From: an uncultured Clostridia bacterium | GTDB taxonomy: Bacteria; Bacillota; Clostridia; TANB77; CAG-508 | NCBI GenBank assembly: GCA_934167685.1 | Contig: CAKPLQ010000013.1 | Location: 1-33,442 of the forward strand | Direction: 5' to 3' | DNA: 33,442 bases | Part shown: positions 9,506-18,366 of the stretch, in pieces | Position numbering within the stretch: position 1 is the stretch's first letter | How the letters are laid out: every line of letters starts with the position of its first letter | Notes under the pieces: model-generated | Database searches by the model: none | What the model saw: the letters and a program-made list of their open reading frames with translations, nothing else | What the model was told of the DNA's origin: nothing | Position numbers and translations under genes: made by a program

Positions 9506-10246
9506 TTATTTTTTATATTGTGCATACCCTGTTTCTTCAATCTCTTCAGCTAATTCAGCAGTTGAAGTTTTAACAATTTGTCCATTTACTAAAACATGCA
9601 CATAATCTACTTTTAAATGATTTAATATTCTTGTATTATGAGTAATAATTAATACTCCATTATCATCATTTTTAAACATTTCGATACCTTTAGAAACTAT
9701 TTTTATAGCATCAACATCAAGTCCTGAATCTGTTTCATCTAATATTGCAAGTTTTGGATTTAATACAAGCATTTGTAAAATTTCATTTTTCTTTTTTTCT
9801 CCACCAGAGAATCCAACATTTAAGTTTCTTTCAATTAATTTTGGATTCATGCTTAATTCTTCTGAGTATTTTTTTACAGTATCTTTAAATTCAAATATTT
9901 TAACAGGTTTTTCTGTTACTTTGTTTTTGGCATATTTTAAGAAATTCATTGTTGAAATTCCAGGTATTTCTTCTGGTAATTGAAATGACATGAAAATTCC
10001 TTTTTTAGCAATTTGGTCAGTGCTTAAATCGTTTATATTTTCTCCTTCAAATTCTACTGAACCACTTGTTTTTGTGTATTGTGGATTATTTAATATAACA
10101 TTTGCAAGCGTTGATTTTCCTGCTCCATTTGGTCCCATTATTACATGAACTTCACCCTTTTTAATATTTAAGTTTAATCCTTTTAAAATTTCTTTTTCTC
10201 CTGCGTTTACATGTAAATCTTTTATTTCTAATAATTTATCACTCAT
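9506..10246 (-). CDS. sufC: Fe-S assembly ATPase SufC (ABC type)
   Basis: A 246-residue soluble ABC ATPase that drives the SufBD scaffold. It has Walker A GPNGAGKST (38-46), ABC signature FSGGEKKK, Walker B LAILDETDSGLDV, and the H-loop ITHNTRIL. The spacing of FSGGEKKKNEILQM is the SufC form. It starts 4 bp downstream of the DtxR-fold regulator gene. Confidence 0.95.
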   Translation of the reverse strand: MSDKLLEIKDLHVNAGEKEILKGLNLNIKKGEVHVIMGPNGAGKSTLANVILNNPQYTKTSGSVEFEGENINDLSTDQIAKKGIFMSFQLPEEIPGISTMNFLKYAKNKVTEKPVKIFEFKDTVKKYSEELSMNPKLIERNLNVGFSGGEKKKNEILQMLVLNPKLAILDETDSGLDVDAIKIVSKGIEMFKNDDNGVLIITHNTRILNHLKVDYVHVLVNGQIVKTSTAELAEEIEETGYAQYKK

Positions 10247-10250
10247 CTTA

Positions 10251-10706
10251 CTATTCCTTTCTTGTTTTTGATGTTCTTTTTACACAACATCTACATTTTT
10301 CTTGATTTATATCATAATTACAATTTAATTCTCTTAACCCTAAAACATTATGCACATACTTGGCTAATTTATTTATTGTTTCATCTGTTATTGTAAGTTT
10401 TATTTTTTCAGCTTCTTTTTGGGCTGATTCTTCATCTATATTCAACACATCTTTTAAAAATAAATAAACTATATCGTATGCTTCTAGTATTTTCTGTGCA
10501 AGACCTTCTCCATCTTCTGTTAATTCTATTGTTCCATAAGTTTCGTATTTTATTAGCTTTTCATCTTTTAAATTGTTCAAAGCCTTATTTACACTTGGTT
10601 TTGAGCAATTCATCTTATTAGCAATATCTGTTACTCTTATGTTTCCATTTTGCTTCTGGAGTACATACATTGTTTTTAAATATTCTTCTAATGCTTTTGA
10701 TATCAT
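10251..10706 (-). CDS. DtxR/MntR-fold regulator with C-terminal Cys cluster (suf repressor candidate)
   Basis: A 151-residue protein whose first 65 residues are a winged helix of the DtxR/MntR type (VTDIANKMNCSKPSVNKALNNL). A dimerisation-like helical part follows. Aligned by eye to MntR, most metal ligands are gone: the E11 position is K, H77 is D, E102 is K and H103 is L. The C-terminus carries C129, C138, C140 and C141 (C-x8-C-x-C-C), suited to binding a Fe-S cluster or metal. Gene position before sufC suggests it controls the suf operon in response to cluster status; this is inference. An in-frame TTG lies 7 codons upstream, but AAGGAG sits correctly before the ATG at 10706. Confidence 0.78.
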   Translation of the reverse strand: MISKALEEYLKTMYVLQKQNGNIRVTDIANKMNCSKPSVNKALNNLKDEKLIKYETYGTIELTEDGEGLAQKILEAYDIVYLFLKDVLNIDEESAQKEAEKIKLTITDETINKLAKYVHNVLGLRELNCNYDINQEKCRCCVKRTSKTRKE

Positions 10707-10773
10707 ATTCTTCTCCTTTTTCTGCAATAAGTTGTCATATCAAAATAATTGACTTTTTGCCAACTTATAGCAG

Positions 10774-10820
10774 ATGTTAACTACGGTTAACATTATAATA
10801 TGTAATTAGCATTTTGTCAA
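10774..10820 (-). promoter_or_regulatory. suf operon promoter with overlapping palindromic operator
   Basis: The minus strand reads TTGACA (10815-10820), 17 bp, TATAAT (10792-10797), an exact consensus. Overlapping the end of the -10 box and the start site is a perfect palindrome, ATGTTAAC-TACG-GTTAACAT (10774-10793). A protein bound there would block initiation. The first gene downstream encodes the DtxR-fold regulator, so autoregulation of the suf operon is likely. A second, looser dyad TAAGTTG / CAACTTA lies in the leader near 10730-10770. Confidence 0.8.
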
Positions 10821-10830
10821 TAGATAACAT

Positions 10831-10859
10831 AAAAAAACCAGAAGTTTTTACTTCTAGTT
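10831..10859 (-). terminator. Terminator of the hydrolase gene
   Basis: Minus-strand stem AACTAGAAGT / ACTTCTGGTT with loop AAAA, followed by T7. The stop codon of the hydrolase lies within the stem. It isolates the suf promoter from upstream transcription. Confidence 0.75.
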
Positions 10860-11836
10860 TTCTACTTTATCAATAAATTCGAAAATCTTATTATAATAAG
10901 TATCTGGTTCTTTATATTTTGAATCTGTATGTCCAGCTCCGCTAATAATTAATTTATCTTTTATGCAATTAGCAGAATTATACAAAGACTCACACATACT
11001 TTCTGGAACAAAATCATCTTTGTCACCATGTATAAATAATATTGGTGTTTTGCTATTTTTTACTTGTTCTAATGCAGATGCCTTCTTTATATTGTAACCT
11101 GCTCTTACTTTTGCAACAACTTGGAACATATTTAAAACTGGAAATGATGGTAATCCAAATCTTGCTTTTGCTTCTGATGCAAAAATATCCCAAACTGAAG
11201 TATAACCACTATCAGCTATAATTGCTTTTACATTTGTAGGTAATTCATCTCCTGATGCCATTAATACAGTTGCAGCTCCCATTGATGAACCATGTAATAT
11301 AATTTGTGCATTAGGATTTTCTGCTATAATTAAATTAATCCAACATTTCAAATCATCTTTATCAAGCCAACCCATTCCCACAAATTCTCCATCACTATCT
11401 GCACAAGCTCTCATGCTTGGAATTAACACATTGTATCCTTTTTCTGAAAATGTTCTCCTATTGTTAATACTGATTTAGGCTCTGCTCTATATCCATGTAA
11501 AACAATTGCCCAATTTTCAGTATTTTCGTCTGTCATATATTCAGTTCCTCTTAAAGTAACTCCATCATCAGCTTTTATTTCAACTTTTTTATTTACAATA
11601 TTAGAAGCCCAATTTTGAGCAGATTCATTTGCAGATTTACGATTATCCTCTATAAGTTGCTCATCTTCACTTAATACTTCTATTTTAGACTCCTCTTTTA
11701 TTTCTCTGTTTCCACCATCACCGCTTCTTGCAATGGCATAATTAACAAAATAGTTTCCTATTCCCACTGTTAATAACACTCCTATTAAAATAATTGCAAC
11801 TATTATTATTGCCAATACTTTCTTTATTCTATTCAT
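10854..11836 (-). pseudogene. Alpha/beta hydrolase, split by a 1-nt frameshift
   Basis: Two frames encode one protein. The first (11836-11423) has a membrane anchor (KVLAIIIVAIILIGVLLTVG), then the hydrolase start NWAIVLHGYRAEP. It runs out at FQKKDTMC. The second (from 11429) continues LIPSMRACADSDGEFVGMGW. One more A in the A5 run at plus 11439-11443 gives FQKKGYNVLIPSM and a 327-residue protein. Catalytic residues are otherwise intact: nucleophile in HGSSMGA, Asp in HGDKDDFVP, His in GAGHTDS. The family (YqkD/BAAT-like, DUF-type serine hydrolases on the cell surface) has no fixed substrate. Either a sequencing error or a recent mutation. The gene begins 64 bp after the flippase-like gene and was probably co-transcribed. 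Confidence 0.8.
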
Positions 11837-11899
11837 ATTAAATTTCCTCCAATTCCATTTATATCATAAAATCAGAGGAAATATAACTAAACTGACTCT

Positions 11900-12922
11900 T
11901 TATTCCAATTGTTTTATATCATCTTTAGATGCTAACTGATTTATTATAGTTACAGTTCCACATACAATGTTAAGCAAATAGAAGTTTATTCCTCTATTTA
12001 ATAGCACAGCACTCTTAATCATATTTTGTGGATAGATATTTCTAAATATTTCGATAAATGCTCCTTCTGTAACTCCAACTGCTCCTGGAGATGGTATTCC
12101 AGAAACTGTTCCATATAATACTGCCTGCATTGTAACTATTTCTATTATGTTGTGTTCTGCAAATCCTAATGCTCTATATGTGCAATATGTAACACTATAA
12201 TAAGCTATGTACTGCACTAATGTAGTAAGTATTGTTCTAAGAATTAGTCGTTTATTATTTTTTATATAATCTGCACTATCTTGATATTTTGCCAATGTAT
12301 CTTCAAGTTTTTTCTTTTTATCTTCTATATTTCTTATTCTAAACAATTTTAATATTTTTATTGCAAAATTTATTAAAGCTCTTGATAGTTTTTTTGAGAA
12401 TATCCCTACTAACAATAATGTTAATGCTGTTAGGTTTAATAATATTCCTACAGTAAACAGAATAATTAATGTTTTGTTCATATATTGATAATTTATCATT
12501 ACACTAACCAATGCCAAACCAATTGTTACAATTTGCATACTTGTTAAATTTATTAATAATGCTAAGGTTGAATTTGCAACAGATATATGATTTTTGTGCA
12601 TATAATAAATTTGCATTGGTTGCCCTCCACTAGCGGCTGGTGTAATTGCACTAAAGAAAAATCCTATTAGTGCATATTTTATATTATTTGCAAATGTTGA
12701 TTTTTCTCCTAATGCTTTTAAAGTTCTTGATATGTTTATGGCTTCGCATATTACATAAATTACCACACATAAAATTCCAAATAATACAAATTTAATTTGT
12801 GCCGATTTTATTATTTCAAACACTTCCATTAGGTTTTGGTCTTTTAATAGAACATATAATGTTAAAACTATTAATAATATGAACACTGAAAAATTCATAA
12901 CCAGCTTTGTTTGTTTCTTCAT
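11900..12922 (-). CDS. Lysylphosphatidylglycerol synthase / flippase-like membrane protein
   Basis: About 340 residues with some eight hydrophobic segments. The motifs SAITPAASGGQPMQIYYM and GIPSPGAVGVTEGAFIEIF are the signature of the UPF0104/AglD-like family, related to the membrane half of MprF. That half flips or handles lipids; the cytosolic LPG-synthase domain is absent. The first ATG (12943) lacks a ribosome site. AAGGAG lies 7 nt before the ATG at 12922, which I use. The substrate is unknown. Confidence 0.8.
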   Translation of the reverse strand: MKKQTKLVMNFSVFILLIVLTLYVLLKDQNLMEVFEIIKSAQIKFVLFGILCVVIYVICEAINISRTLKALGEKSTFANNIKYALIGFFFSAITPAASGGQPMQIYYMHKNHISVANSTLALLINLTSMQIVTIGLALVSVMINYQYMNKTLIILFTVGILLNLTALTLLLVGIFSKKLSRALINFAIKILKLFRIRNIEDKKKKLEDTLAKYQDSADYIKNNKRLILRTILTTLVQYIAYYSVTYCTYRALGFAEHNIIEIVTMQAVLYGTVSGIPSPGAVGVTEGAFIEIFRNIYPQNMIKSAVLLNRGINFYLLNIVCGTVTIINQLASKDDIKQLE

Positions 12923-12946
12923 TGTATTTCTCCTTCTTTTCATAGC

Positions 12947-12975
12947 ATTTTATCATATTTTGCCAATAAGTACAA
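12947..12975 (-). promoter_or_regulatory. Promoter of the flippase-like gene
   Basis: TTGTAC (12970-12975), 17 bp, TAAAAT (12947-12952) on the minus strand, giving a short leader before ATG at 12922. It is divergent to the promoter at 13014. Confidence 0.45.
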
Positions 12976-13013
12976 TATGCTAAAAACATCTTAATAAAAT
13001 TTTAAACTTTTAA

Positions 13014-13042
13014 TTGACTAAACCGCAATATCCGGTTATAAT
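13014..13042 (+). promoter_or_regulatory. Promoter with dyad in spacer
   Basis: TTGACT (13014-13019), 17 bp, TATAAT (13037-13042). The spacer holds an inverted repeat AACCG / CGGTT (13021-13025 and 13033-13037), placed where a repressor would compete with polymerase. Confidence 0.65.
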
Positions 13043-13075
13043 AAATATCGCAAAAATGAAAGAAAGGTGATATAA

Positions 13076-14386
13076 ATGAGTTTTATTAATAAAATCTTTG
13101 ACAAACCAAATAAAAAAGAAAAGAAATTACAACAAGGAGTAGATACTATTCAATCAATAATAGAGGAAAATGATTCATCACACAAAGCGGTAACTGCAGC
13201 TATCGAGGAGATTCAGTCACATCCAGAAATGCCTGTTGGCGAATTTATGCGACGTCTTCAACAACATACTGATTTATCTGATGCAGATTTAGTAAAAATA
13301 ATCAAACAACTTCCAGATATAAGGTCTGAAGAAGCTACTGTTGCAGCAGTTAAATCAACCGATTTGTCTGCACCTAAAATTGCCGAAATCATAACAGACG
13401 CTCCTATTAGTCCAAATGCCGCTCAAAAACTTGTAAATGAAATTCCTGATGAAGAAATTCAAAAAGAGCAACAAGCAAAAATTGACCAACAGATAGAAGA
13501 AGAGAAAAAACAAAAGGCTATCGAAACAGAAACTTCTATATTTAATAAGTTATGCTATTTTTATGACTGGTGTGAATCTTTTGAAACTCCACATCTAGTA
13601 GAAGAAATTGAATCTCTTCCAATAAATGATTATCGTACAGACAAAATAGACAAAAAATTGCTTGATATAATTTCAAAAAGAACTGCTTTGGATTGTATGA
13701 AGTTTGGAACTCCTCGTCTTCCAACATTAACACGATTAATTTCACCAGCAGAGCTTCTTGACTTAGACCTACCATTTTCGATTCAAAAAGAATACAAGAT
13801 TGTTAAATCAGACTATGATGACAGAAATAAGTCTTACCATGAATATGGTGAGTCAGAAAAAGAATTAGTTAGAAGCAAACTTCTTGAAATGATTGCAAAA
13901 GATGTTGCTACTACTTTTGATGAAGCCGGATTTTTTAACCTTCCACAAACAGAGCAACTTCAAGATTTAACATCTGATGAAATAAATGTTTTTATAAATA
14001 CATTTAAGACCTATAGCAACGAATCTGATGATAAAGACATCTCAAGATTAGCCCAAAGATTAAATGGTGAATCTATTGATGAGCTACAAGATTTAAATAA
14101 TATGTTAGAAAAAATGAAGCCAAAGGATAGAGAACTTGCAATTCAAAAAATTGTTACTATATTAAAACATGATTCTTGTAGAGAATGTCAAACTCCAATA
14201 CAAAAAGAAATTAATCAAAATTTAGAAAGTATCTACTCTAAAATTAGAGTACTTCCAGTTTCTCAACAATTGCTTGCTTCTAGAGCTATAGTAAACGTTC
14301 TTGACGAAAGAAACTCAGCTATAAACTTATTTAAAAAACACAAACACACTATTTCAACTCCAAATCCTAATGAAAAAGATAGATAA
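13076..14386 (+). CDS. Unknown helical protein, 436 aa
   Basis: A soluble, acidic, highly helical protein. The N-terminus is basic (NKKEKKLQQG). Residues about 70-135 contain short repeats of helix pairs with a recurring Pro-Asp/Glu turn (KQLPDI, TDAPIS, NEIPDEE), suggestive of a solenoid. A Gln/Glu/Lys-rich coiled stretch lies at about 130-155. The later part (160-420) is helical with CRECQTP near residue 367. There is no signal peptide or membrane segment. The ribosome site AAAGGTGAT is clear. It stands alone with its own promoter and a bidirectional terminator. I do not recognise a family. Confidence 0.75.
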   Translation: MSFINKIFDKPNKKEKKLQQGVDTIQSIIEENDSSHKAVTAAIEEIQSHPEMPVGEFMRRLQQHTDLSDADLVKIIKQLPDIRSEEATVAAVKSTDLSAPKIAEIITDAPISPNAAQKLVNEIPDEEIQKEQQAKIDQQIEEEKKQKAIETETSIFNKLCYFYDWCESFETPHLVEEIESLPINDYRTDKIDKKLLDIISKRTALDCMKFGTPRLPTLTRLISPAELLDLDLPFSIQKEYKIVKSDYDDRNKSYHEYGESEKELVRSKLLEMIAKDVATTFDEAGFFNLPQTEQLQDLTSDEINVFINTFKTYSNESDDKDISRLAQRLNGESIDELQDLNNMLEKMKPKDRELAIQKIVTILKHDSCRECQTPIQKEINQNLESIYSKIRVLPVSQQLLASRAIVNVLDERNSAINLFKKHKHTISTPNPNEKDR

Positions 14387-14394
14387 TTAAAAAT

Positions 14395-14437
14395 AGGGAA
14401 CTACTTAAATTTTAAAGTGTTCCCTTTTCTTTATTTT
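14395..14437. terminator. Bidirectional terminator
   Basis: AGGGAAC / GTTCCCT (14395-14401 and 14419-14425), extended by ACTT / AAGT past a one-base bulge. T-rich tracts flank both sides (TTTCTTTATTTT on plus, ATTTTTAATT on minus). It lies between two convergent genes. Confidence 0.75.
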
Positions 14438-15324
14438 GTTTTCTTATACAACTTTGCAACAAAAAATCCTTCATATAATTCAGTTGGACAAACGCAAAGT
14501 GTTCCTTTTATCTGAACTGGCAGAATTGGAATTTTGTCATCCACTTCTATCGGAATAATTTCTACTTTTCCAGTTTTTAAAATTTTATTTAGCATTTCCT
14601 CATTTTCTTGTTTTAGTATTGAACAAGTTGAATATATCATTTCTCCACCTGGTTTCAAAATGTTAATCGCTTTTCTTAATAATGCTTCTTGAGTCTTACA
14701 AGATTTATGTATCAACTCTTTTGTAAATCCCTTTTCAAATATATTATCAGTTCCACTTCCACTACATGGTGCATCTAGCAAAATTTTATCAAATGAAAAA
14801 TAATCACTTAATTGTCTTGCATCTTCTGTCATAATGTTTGCACAATTGACTCCTTGTTTTTGTAAATTATATTTTAATTTTTCTGCTCGTATTTTATTTT
14901 TTTCGCAAGCAGTAATAAATGCTTTATTTTCCGTAATTGATGCTATCTGCGTTGTTTTACCTCCAGGTGCTGCTGCCATATCTAATATGTTTTCATTTGC
15001 CTTTGGTTCTAATATAATTGGTGGCAACATTGATGATAAACTTTGTAAATAGATTTTTCCATCTTCATATATAGACATTTTTCTTATTTCATTTTCTCTA
15101 ACATTTTCTATTACCAATGCTTCTTTATCCCAATCAACTTCTTCATATTTTATATTGTTTTTTATTAGCTCTTGTTTTAATTCTTCTATACTACTTTTTA
15201 TTTTATTTACTCTTAATGTCACATATTTTTGTTTTAAATATCCCTCTATTATTTGTTCTGTTATTTTTTCTCCATATTGTTCTATCAACATATTTTTTAA
15301 AAATTCCGGTATCTGTTTTTCCAT
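14431..15324 (-). CDS. RsmB/NOP-type RNA m5C methyltransferase
   Basis: A SAM-dependent RNA cytosine-5 methyltransferase of about 297 residues. SAM-binding motif I is ILDMAAAPGGKTTQIA. The motif IV cysteine is in LLDAPCSGSGT and the motif VI nucleophile in IYSTCSILKQENEE; both cysteines are present, as needed for catalysis. The C-terminal PUA-like domain of long RsmF proteins is missing, so this is a short form. The target (rRNA or tRNA) cannot be read from sequence. GGAGAG precedes the ATG at 15324; the ATG at 15336 is part of that ribosome site. Confidence 0.87.
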   Translation of the reverse strand: MEKQIPEFLKNMLIEQYGEKITEQIIEGYLKQKYVTLRVNKIKSSIEELKQELIKNNIKYEEVDWDKEALVIENVRENEIRKMSIYEDGKIYLQSLSSMLPPIILEPKANENILDMAAAPGGKTTQIASITENKAFITACEKNKIRAEKLKYNLQKQGVNCANIMTEDARQLSDYFSFDKILLDAPCSGSGTDNIFEKGFTKELIHKSCKTQEALLRKAINILKPGGEMIYSTCSILKQENEEMLNKILKTGKVEIIPIEVDDKIPILPVQIKGTLCVCPTELYEGFFVAKLYKKTK

Positions 15325-15355
15325 TTTTCTCTCCATTTTTATATTTTACTTGAAA

Positions 15356-15384
15356 CAGTGAGCCATTCGGCTCACTGCTTTTTT
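15356..15384 (+). terminator. Strong hairpin with T-run on the plus strand
   Basis: A perfect 9-bp stem CAGTGAGCC / GGCTCACTG with loop ATTC is followed by CTTTTTTA on the plus strand; on the minus strand only TTTC follows. Both flanking genes are on the minus strand, so the best-looking direction faces away from them. It may act for the minus strand weakly, or block antisense transcription. Confidence 0.6.
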
Positions 15385-15403
15385 AGATTCCATTAAAACT
15401 CTT

Positions 15404-16162
15404 TTATTTCTGTATATCGTGCAATATCTTTTTGGCTTTTTCATAGCCGGTACTTTTGATTAATTGACAAATTTCATCAGAAAGATGCCTTTTTAAGATG
15501 ATTTGCACCAATTCGCATTCATTCCAATAGCTTTGTTCAGAACATAATTGTTTCACATACTGCATCACATCTTCATCTGTGACATCTTCGTTATTAAGGA
15601 ACCAATTGAGGTTCATTTCGATTTCTCCTTCAGCCATTGCTGTAAGCAACTCTTTCGGCACTTTAGGATTTCTATACAATATTTTAAATGCATATTCTCC
15701 ATTAGGTTCCGAATACAGTGTTTTCAGTACCTTGGCTGGCATATTAGGATTCATTGCCATTTCGCCCTTAAGCCTTGAACCGCCAATTAAAGTTAAGCCA
15801 CATAAAATTTTTTCCGAAACATTCGGATTTTCATAAAAAAACCGATACAACTTTCCTTTTGCCTGGTTAGAAACTTTCATTTTAGGATTTGTTGTCATTT
15901 CTTCAAAAATCATTTCTAATGTTTCTGTGTTTGTTTTTTCATCTTTTAATATGTCTCTTAATTCATAATAAGACACATTTTCAACTGTTCGAACTTCATT
16001 TTTTATCTGTTCAATCTCAAGTTCTTTTGCCTTTTTGTTTAAAATTTCTATTGTTTCTAAAACTTTGTTAATTGCTTCCTCCTGCTTTTTTAAGAATGCA
16101 TCTGTCCGTTTCTGGATTCTCTTAATTTCTTTTAACTGTAACTCAATGTCTCTTTCTAACAT
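15404..16162 (-). CDS. LRV-like helical repeat protein with N-terminal coiled coil
   Basis: 252 residues. The first 60 are a Lys/Glu-rich coiled coil. Then come four helical repeats starting NPNVSEKILCGL (112), NPNMPAKVLKTLY (138), NPKVPKELLTAMA (165) and NEDVTDEDVMQYV (191), spaced 26-27 residues. This matches leucine-rich-repeat-variant style units, which usually bind other macromolecules. There is no catalytic motif. Base composition looks a little more GC-rich than neighbours, a weak sign of transfer. Ribosome site AAGGAGG. Its promoter overlaps the end of feoB. Confidence 0.7.
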   Translation of the reverse strand: MLERDIELQLKEIKRIQKRTDAFLKKQEEAINKVLETIEILNKKAKELEIEQIKNEVRTVENVSYYELRDILKDEKTNTETLEMIFEEMTTNPKMKVSNQAKGKLYRFFYENPNVSEKILCGLTLIGGSRLKGEMAMNPNMPAKVLKTLYSEPNGEYAFKILYRNPKVPKELLTAMAEGEIEMNLNWFLNNEDVTDEDVMQYVKQLCSEQSYWNECELVQIILKRHLSDEICQLIKSTGYEKAKKILHDIQK

Positions 16163-16229
16163 TTCTTTTCCTCCTTAACGTGTTAGATTTAATAGAATCT
16201 TTTATATAAGCTTTTGCTTATTCTACATA

Positions 16230-16258
16230 ATTATAGCATATTTTCACAATCCTTGCAA
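16230..16258 (-). promoter_or_regulatory. Promoter inside the feoB 3' end
   Basis: TTGCAA (16253-16258), 17 bp, TATAAT (16230-16235) on the minus strand. It would let the LRV-like gene be expressed apart from feoAB. Confidence 0.5.
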
Positions 16259-18351
16259 TATGGACAATATTGACATCCTCTTTTTGTTTTTTGTTTAGAC
16301 TTTCTAGTTTTCTTAGCTGTTTCTACAATTACAAAAATAATCGCAATAATTGCTAGTAAATTAACTCCTAGTTGATTAATAAGTACAGCTAAGCACCATG
16401 CAAATATAATTTGAAAGGCAACTACCATCAACATTTTTTTAGTACTTCCAATCTCCTTTTTAATTGCACCTATTGCGCCAAAACAAGGAGCACTAAATAA
16501 ATTAAATACCATAAATGCATATGCAGACCTTGGTGTAAAAAAGTCAAATACATTTGAATTAAAAATCTCTTTACCATTTTCAACATTTTCTGCAAACCCT
16601 GCAATTACAGACATTGATGATATAACTTGCTCTTTTGCTATTAATCCTTGTATTGCAGAAACAGCTGTTTCCCAACTGTTTGCACCTATCATTGGATAAA
16701 ATACCCAAGATATAGTTTTTCCAATCATTGCAAGTATACTATTTTCAATATCTACACCATATTCAAATTTTATCGAAAATGATAACATAAACCATATAAT
16801 TACAGAACATACTAATATTACACTTCCTGCTCTCTTAAAAAAAGCCATCGTCTTATCATACACATCTCTTATTACATATTTTGCATTTGGAATTTTATAC
16901 TCTGGTAATTCTGAAATGTATGTGCTACTTGTATTTTTATATATAAACTTTTTCATTACCATAGCTGTTAGAATTATCACTAATATTGCCAAAAAATACA
17001 AAGATGCTGAAACAAGACCAGAATTTTTTCCAAAAAAATATCCAGAAAATAATGCTATTATAGGCAATTTAGCACTACATGGTATAAATGGAGTTAATAT
17101 TGCCGTCATTTCTCTTTCATCCTGATTCTCTATTATTCTAGTTCCCATAATTCCTGGAACACTACATCCTGCCCCAACTATAAATGGAATCAAACTTTTT
17201 CCGCTAAGCCCTATTCTTCTAAATAATTTATCCAGTAATAATGCAATTCTTGACATATATCCAGTAGTCTCTAATGTTGATATACATGTAAATAATATAA
17301 CTAGTTGCGGCACAAACACTACCACTGCTCCAACCCCAGAAATAATACCATCTACTATCAAACTATTTAGCCAATTCGCTATACCAATCTTTCCCAAAAT
17401 ATTCTTTATATTCAGCTCCAATACATTTATGCCTTCTTCAATCCAGTCTGACGAAAATCTTCCCACTACACCTACTGACAAATAATATATTAAAAACATT
17501 ATCATAACAAAAATTGGAATTGCTAGCCACTTATTTAAAAAAATCATATCCAACTTATCAGAAAAATTCACATTTATCAATTGCTGTTTTGGGCAATAAA
17601 CAACTTGCAACTTAACTCGTTCTATGAACTTATATCTCTCTGTTGCAATAACCTCCTCTAAGTCAGTATCATATTCTTTTGACACACTCTCGCAGATACT
17701 CTTTATATTATACATACCTGCTCCTGCAAAATCTATATTATCAAATCTTTTATCATTTTCAAGCATCTTAACAGCTATAAATCTCTTATGTTTATCACTT
17801 ATCAAATTATTTTGAACATTTGCAATAGCCTGCTCTAATTTAGCATCATAAATATATGGCTTGCAAGTATTGCAATCAGAGCTATGGCTTAATTCATTTA
17901 GTAGCTCATCAACTCCATCACCTTTTAATGCAGAAATCCTTATAACTCTTACTCCTAACAACCTTTCTAATTTCTGTTCATCAATTTTATTTCCATTTTT
18001 CTCAAATAAATTCACCATATTTAGAGCAACAATAACTTTACAATCCAGTTCCAACAATTGAGTTGTTAAATACAAACTCCTTTCAAGAGTATTTGCATCA
18101 ATAATATTAATAATGATATCTGGTTTTTCATCAAAAATAAACATTCTAGAAATCTCTTCTTCACTGCTATATGGACTTAAAGAATAAATTCCAGGCAAAT
18201 CAGTTAATTCATAGTTAGTATTTTTTATTATTCCTGTTTTCTTCTCAATTGTAACCCCTGGCCAATTTCCAATCTTTGAATTCATTCCTGTTAACAAATT
18301 AAATAAAGTGGTCTTTCCACTATTTTGGTTTCCAACTAAAGCAATATTCAT
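16231..18351 (-). CDS. feoB: Ferrous iron transporter FeoB
   Basis: A 706-residue membrane Fe(II) transporter with an N-terminal G domain. G1 is GNQNSGKTT (7-15), G2 PGVT (31-34), G3 DLPG (51-54). G4 reads NMVN (111-114) where most FeoB proteins have NMxD; the Asp that reads guanine is Asn. The membrane part carries the two gate regions (IPFIVGAGCSVPGIMGTRII and FNLFSAPCFGAIGAIKKE). The C-terminus ends with a Cys cluster CQYCPYCKDCENML, common in anaerobe FeoB. GGAGGT precedes the ATG. feoA lies upstream, separated by a palindrome pair. Confidence 0.95.
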   Translation of the reverse strand: MNIALVGNQNSGKTTLFNLLTGMNSKIGNWPGVTIEKKTGIIKNTNYELTDLPGIYSLSPYSSEEEISRMFIFDEKPDIIINIIDANTLERSLYLTTQLLELDCKVIVALNMVNLFEKNGNKIDEQKLERLLGVRVIRISALKGDGVDELLNELSHSSDCNTCKPYIYDAKLEQAIANVQNNLISDKHKRFIAVKMLENDKRFDNIDFAGAGMYNIKSICESVSKEYDTDLEEVIATERYKFIERVKLQVVYCPKQQLINVNFSDKLDMIFLNKWLAIPIFVMIMFLIYYLSVGVVGRFSSDWIEEGINVLELNIKNILGKIGIANWLNSLIVDGIISGVGAVVVFVPQLVILFTCISTLETTGYMSRIALLLDKLFRRIGLSGKSLIPFIVGAGCSVPGIMGTRIIENQDEREMTAILTPFIPCSAKLPIIALFSGYFFGKNSGLVSASLYFLAILVIILTAMVMKKFIYKNTSSTYISELPEYKIPNAKYVIRDVYDKTMAFFKRAGSVILVCSVIIWFMLSFSIKFEYGVDIENSILAMIGKTISWVFYPMIGANSWETAVSAIQGLIAKEQVISSMSVIAGFAENVENGKEIFNSNVFDFFTPRSAYAFMVFNLFSAPCFGAIGAIKKEIGSTKKMLMVVAFQIIFAWCLAVLINQLGVNLLAIIAIIFVIVETAKKTRKSKQKTKRGCQYCPYCKDCENML

Positions 18352-18366
18352 ACTTTACCTCCAATT

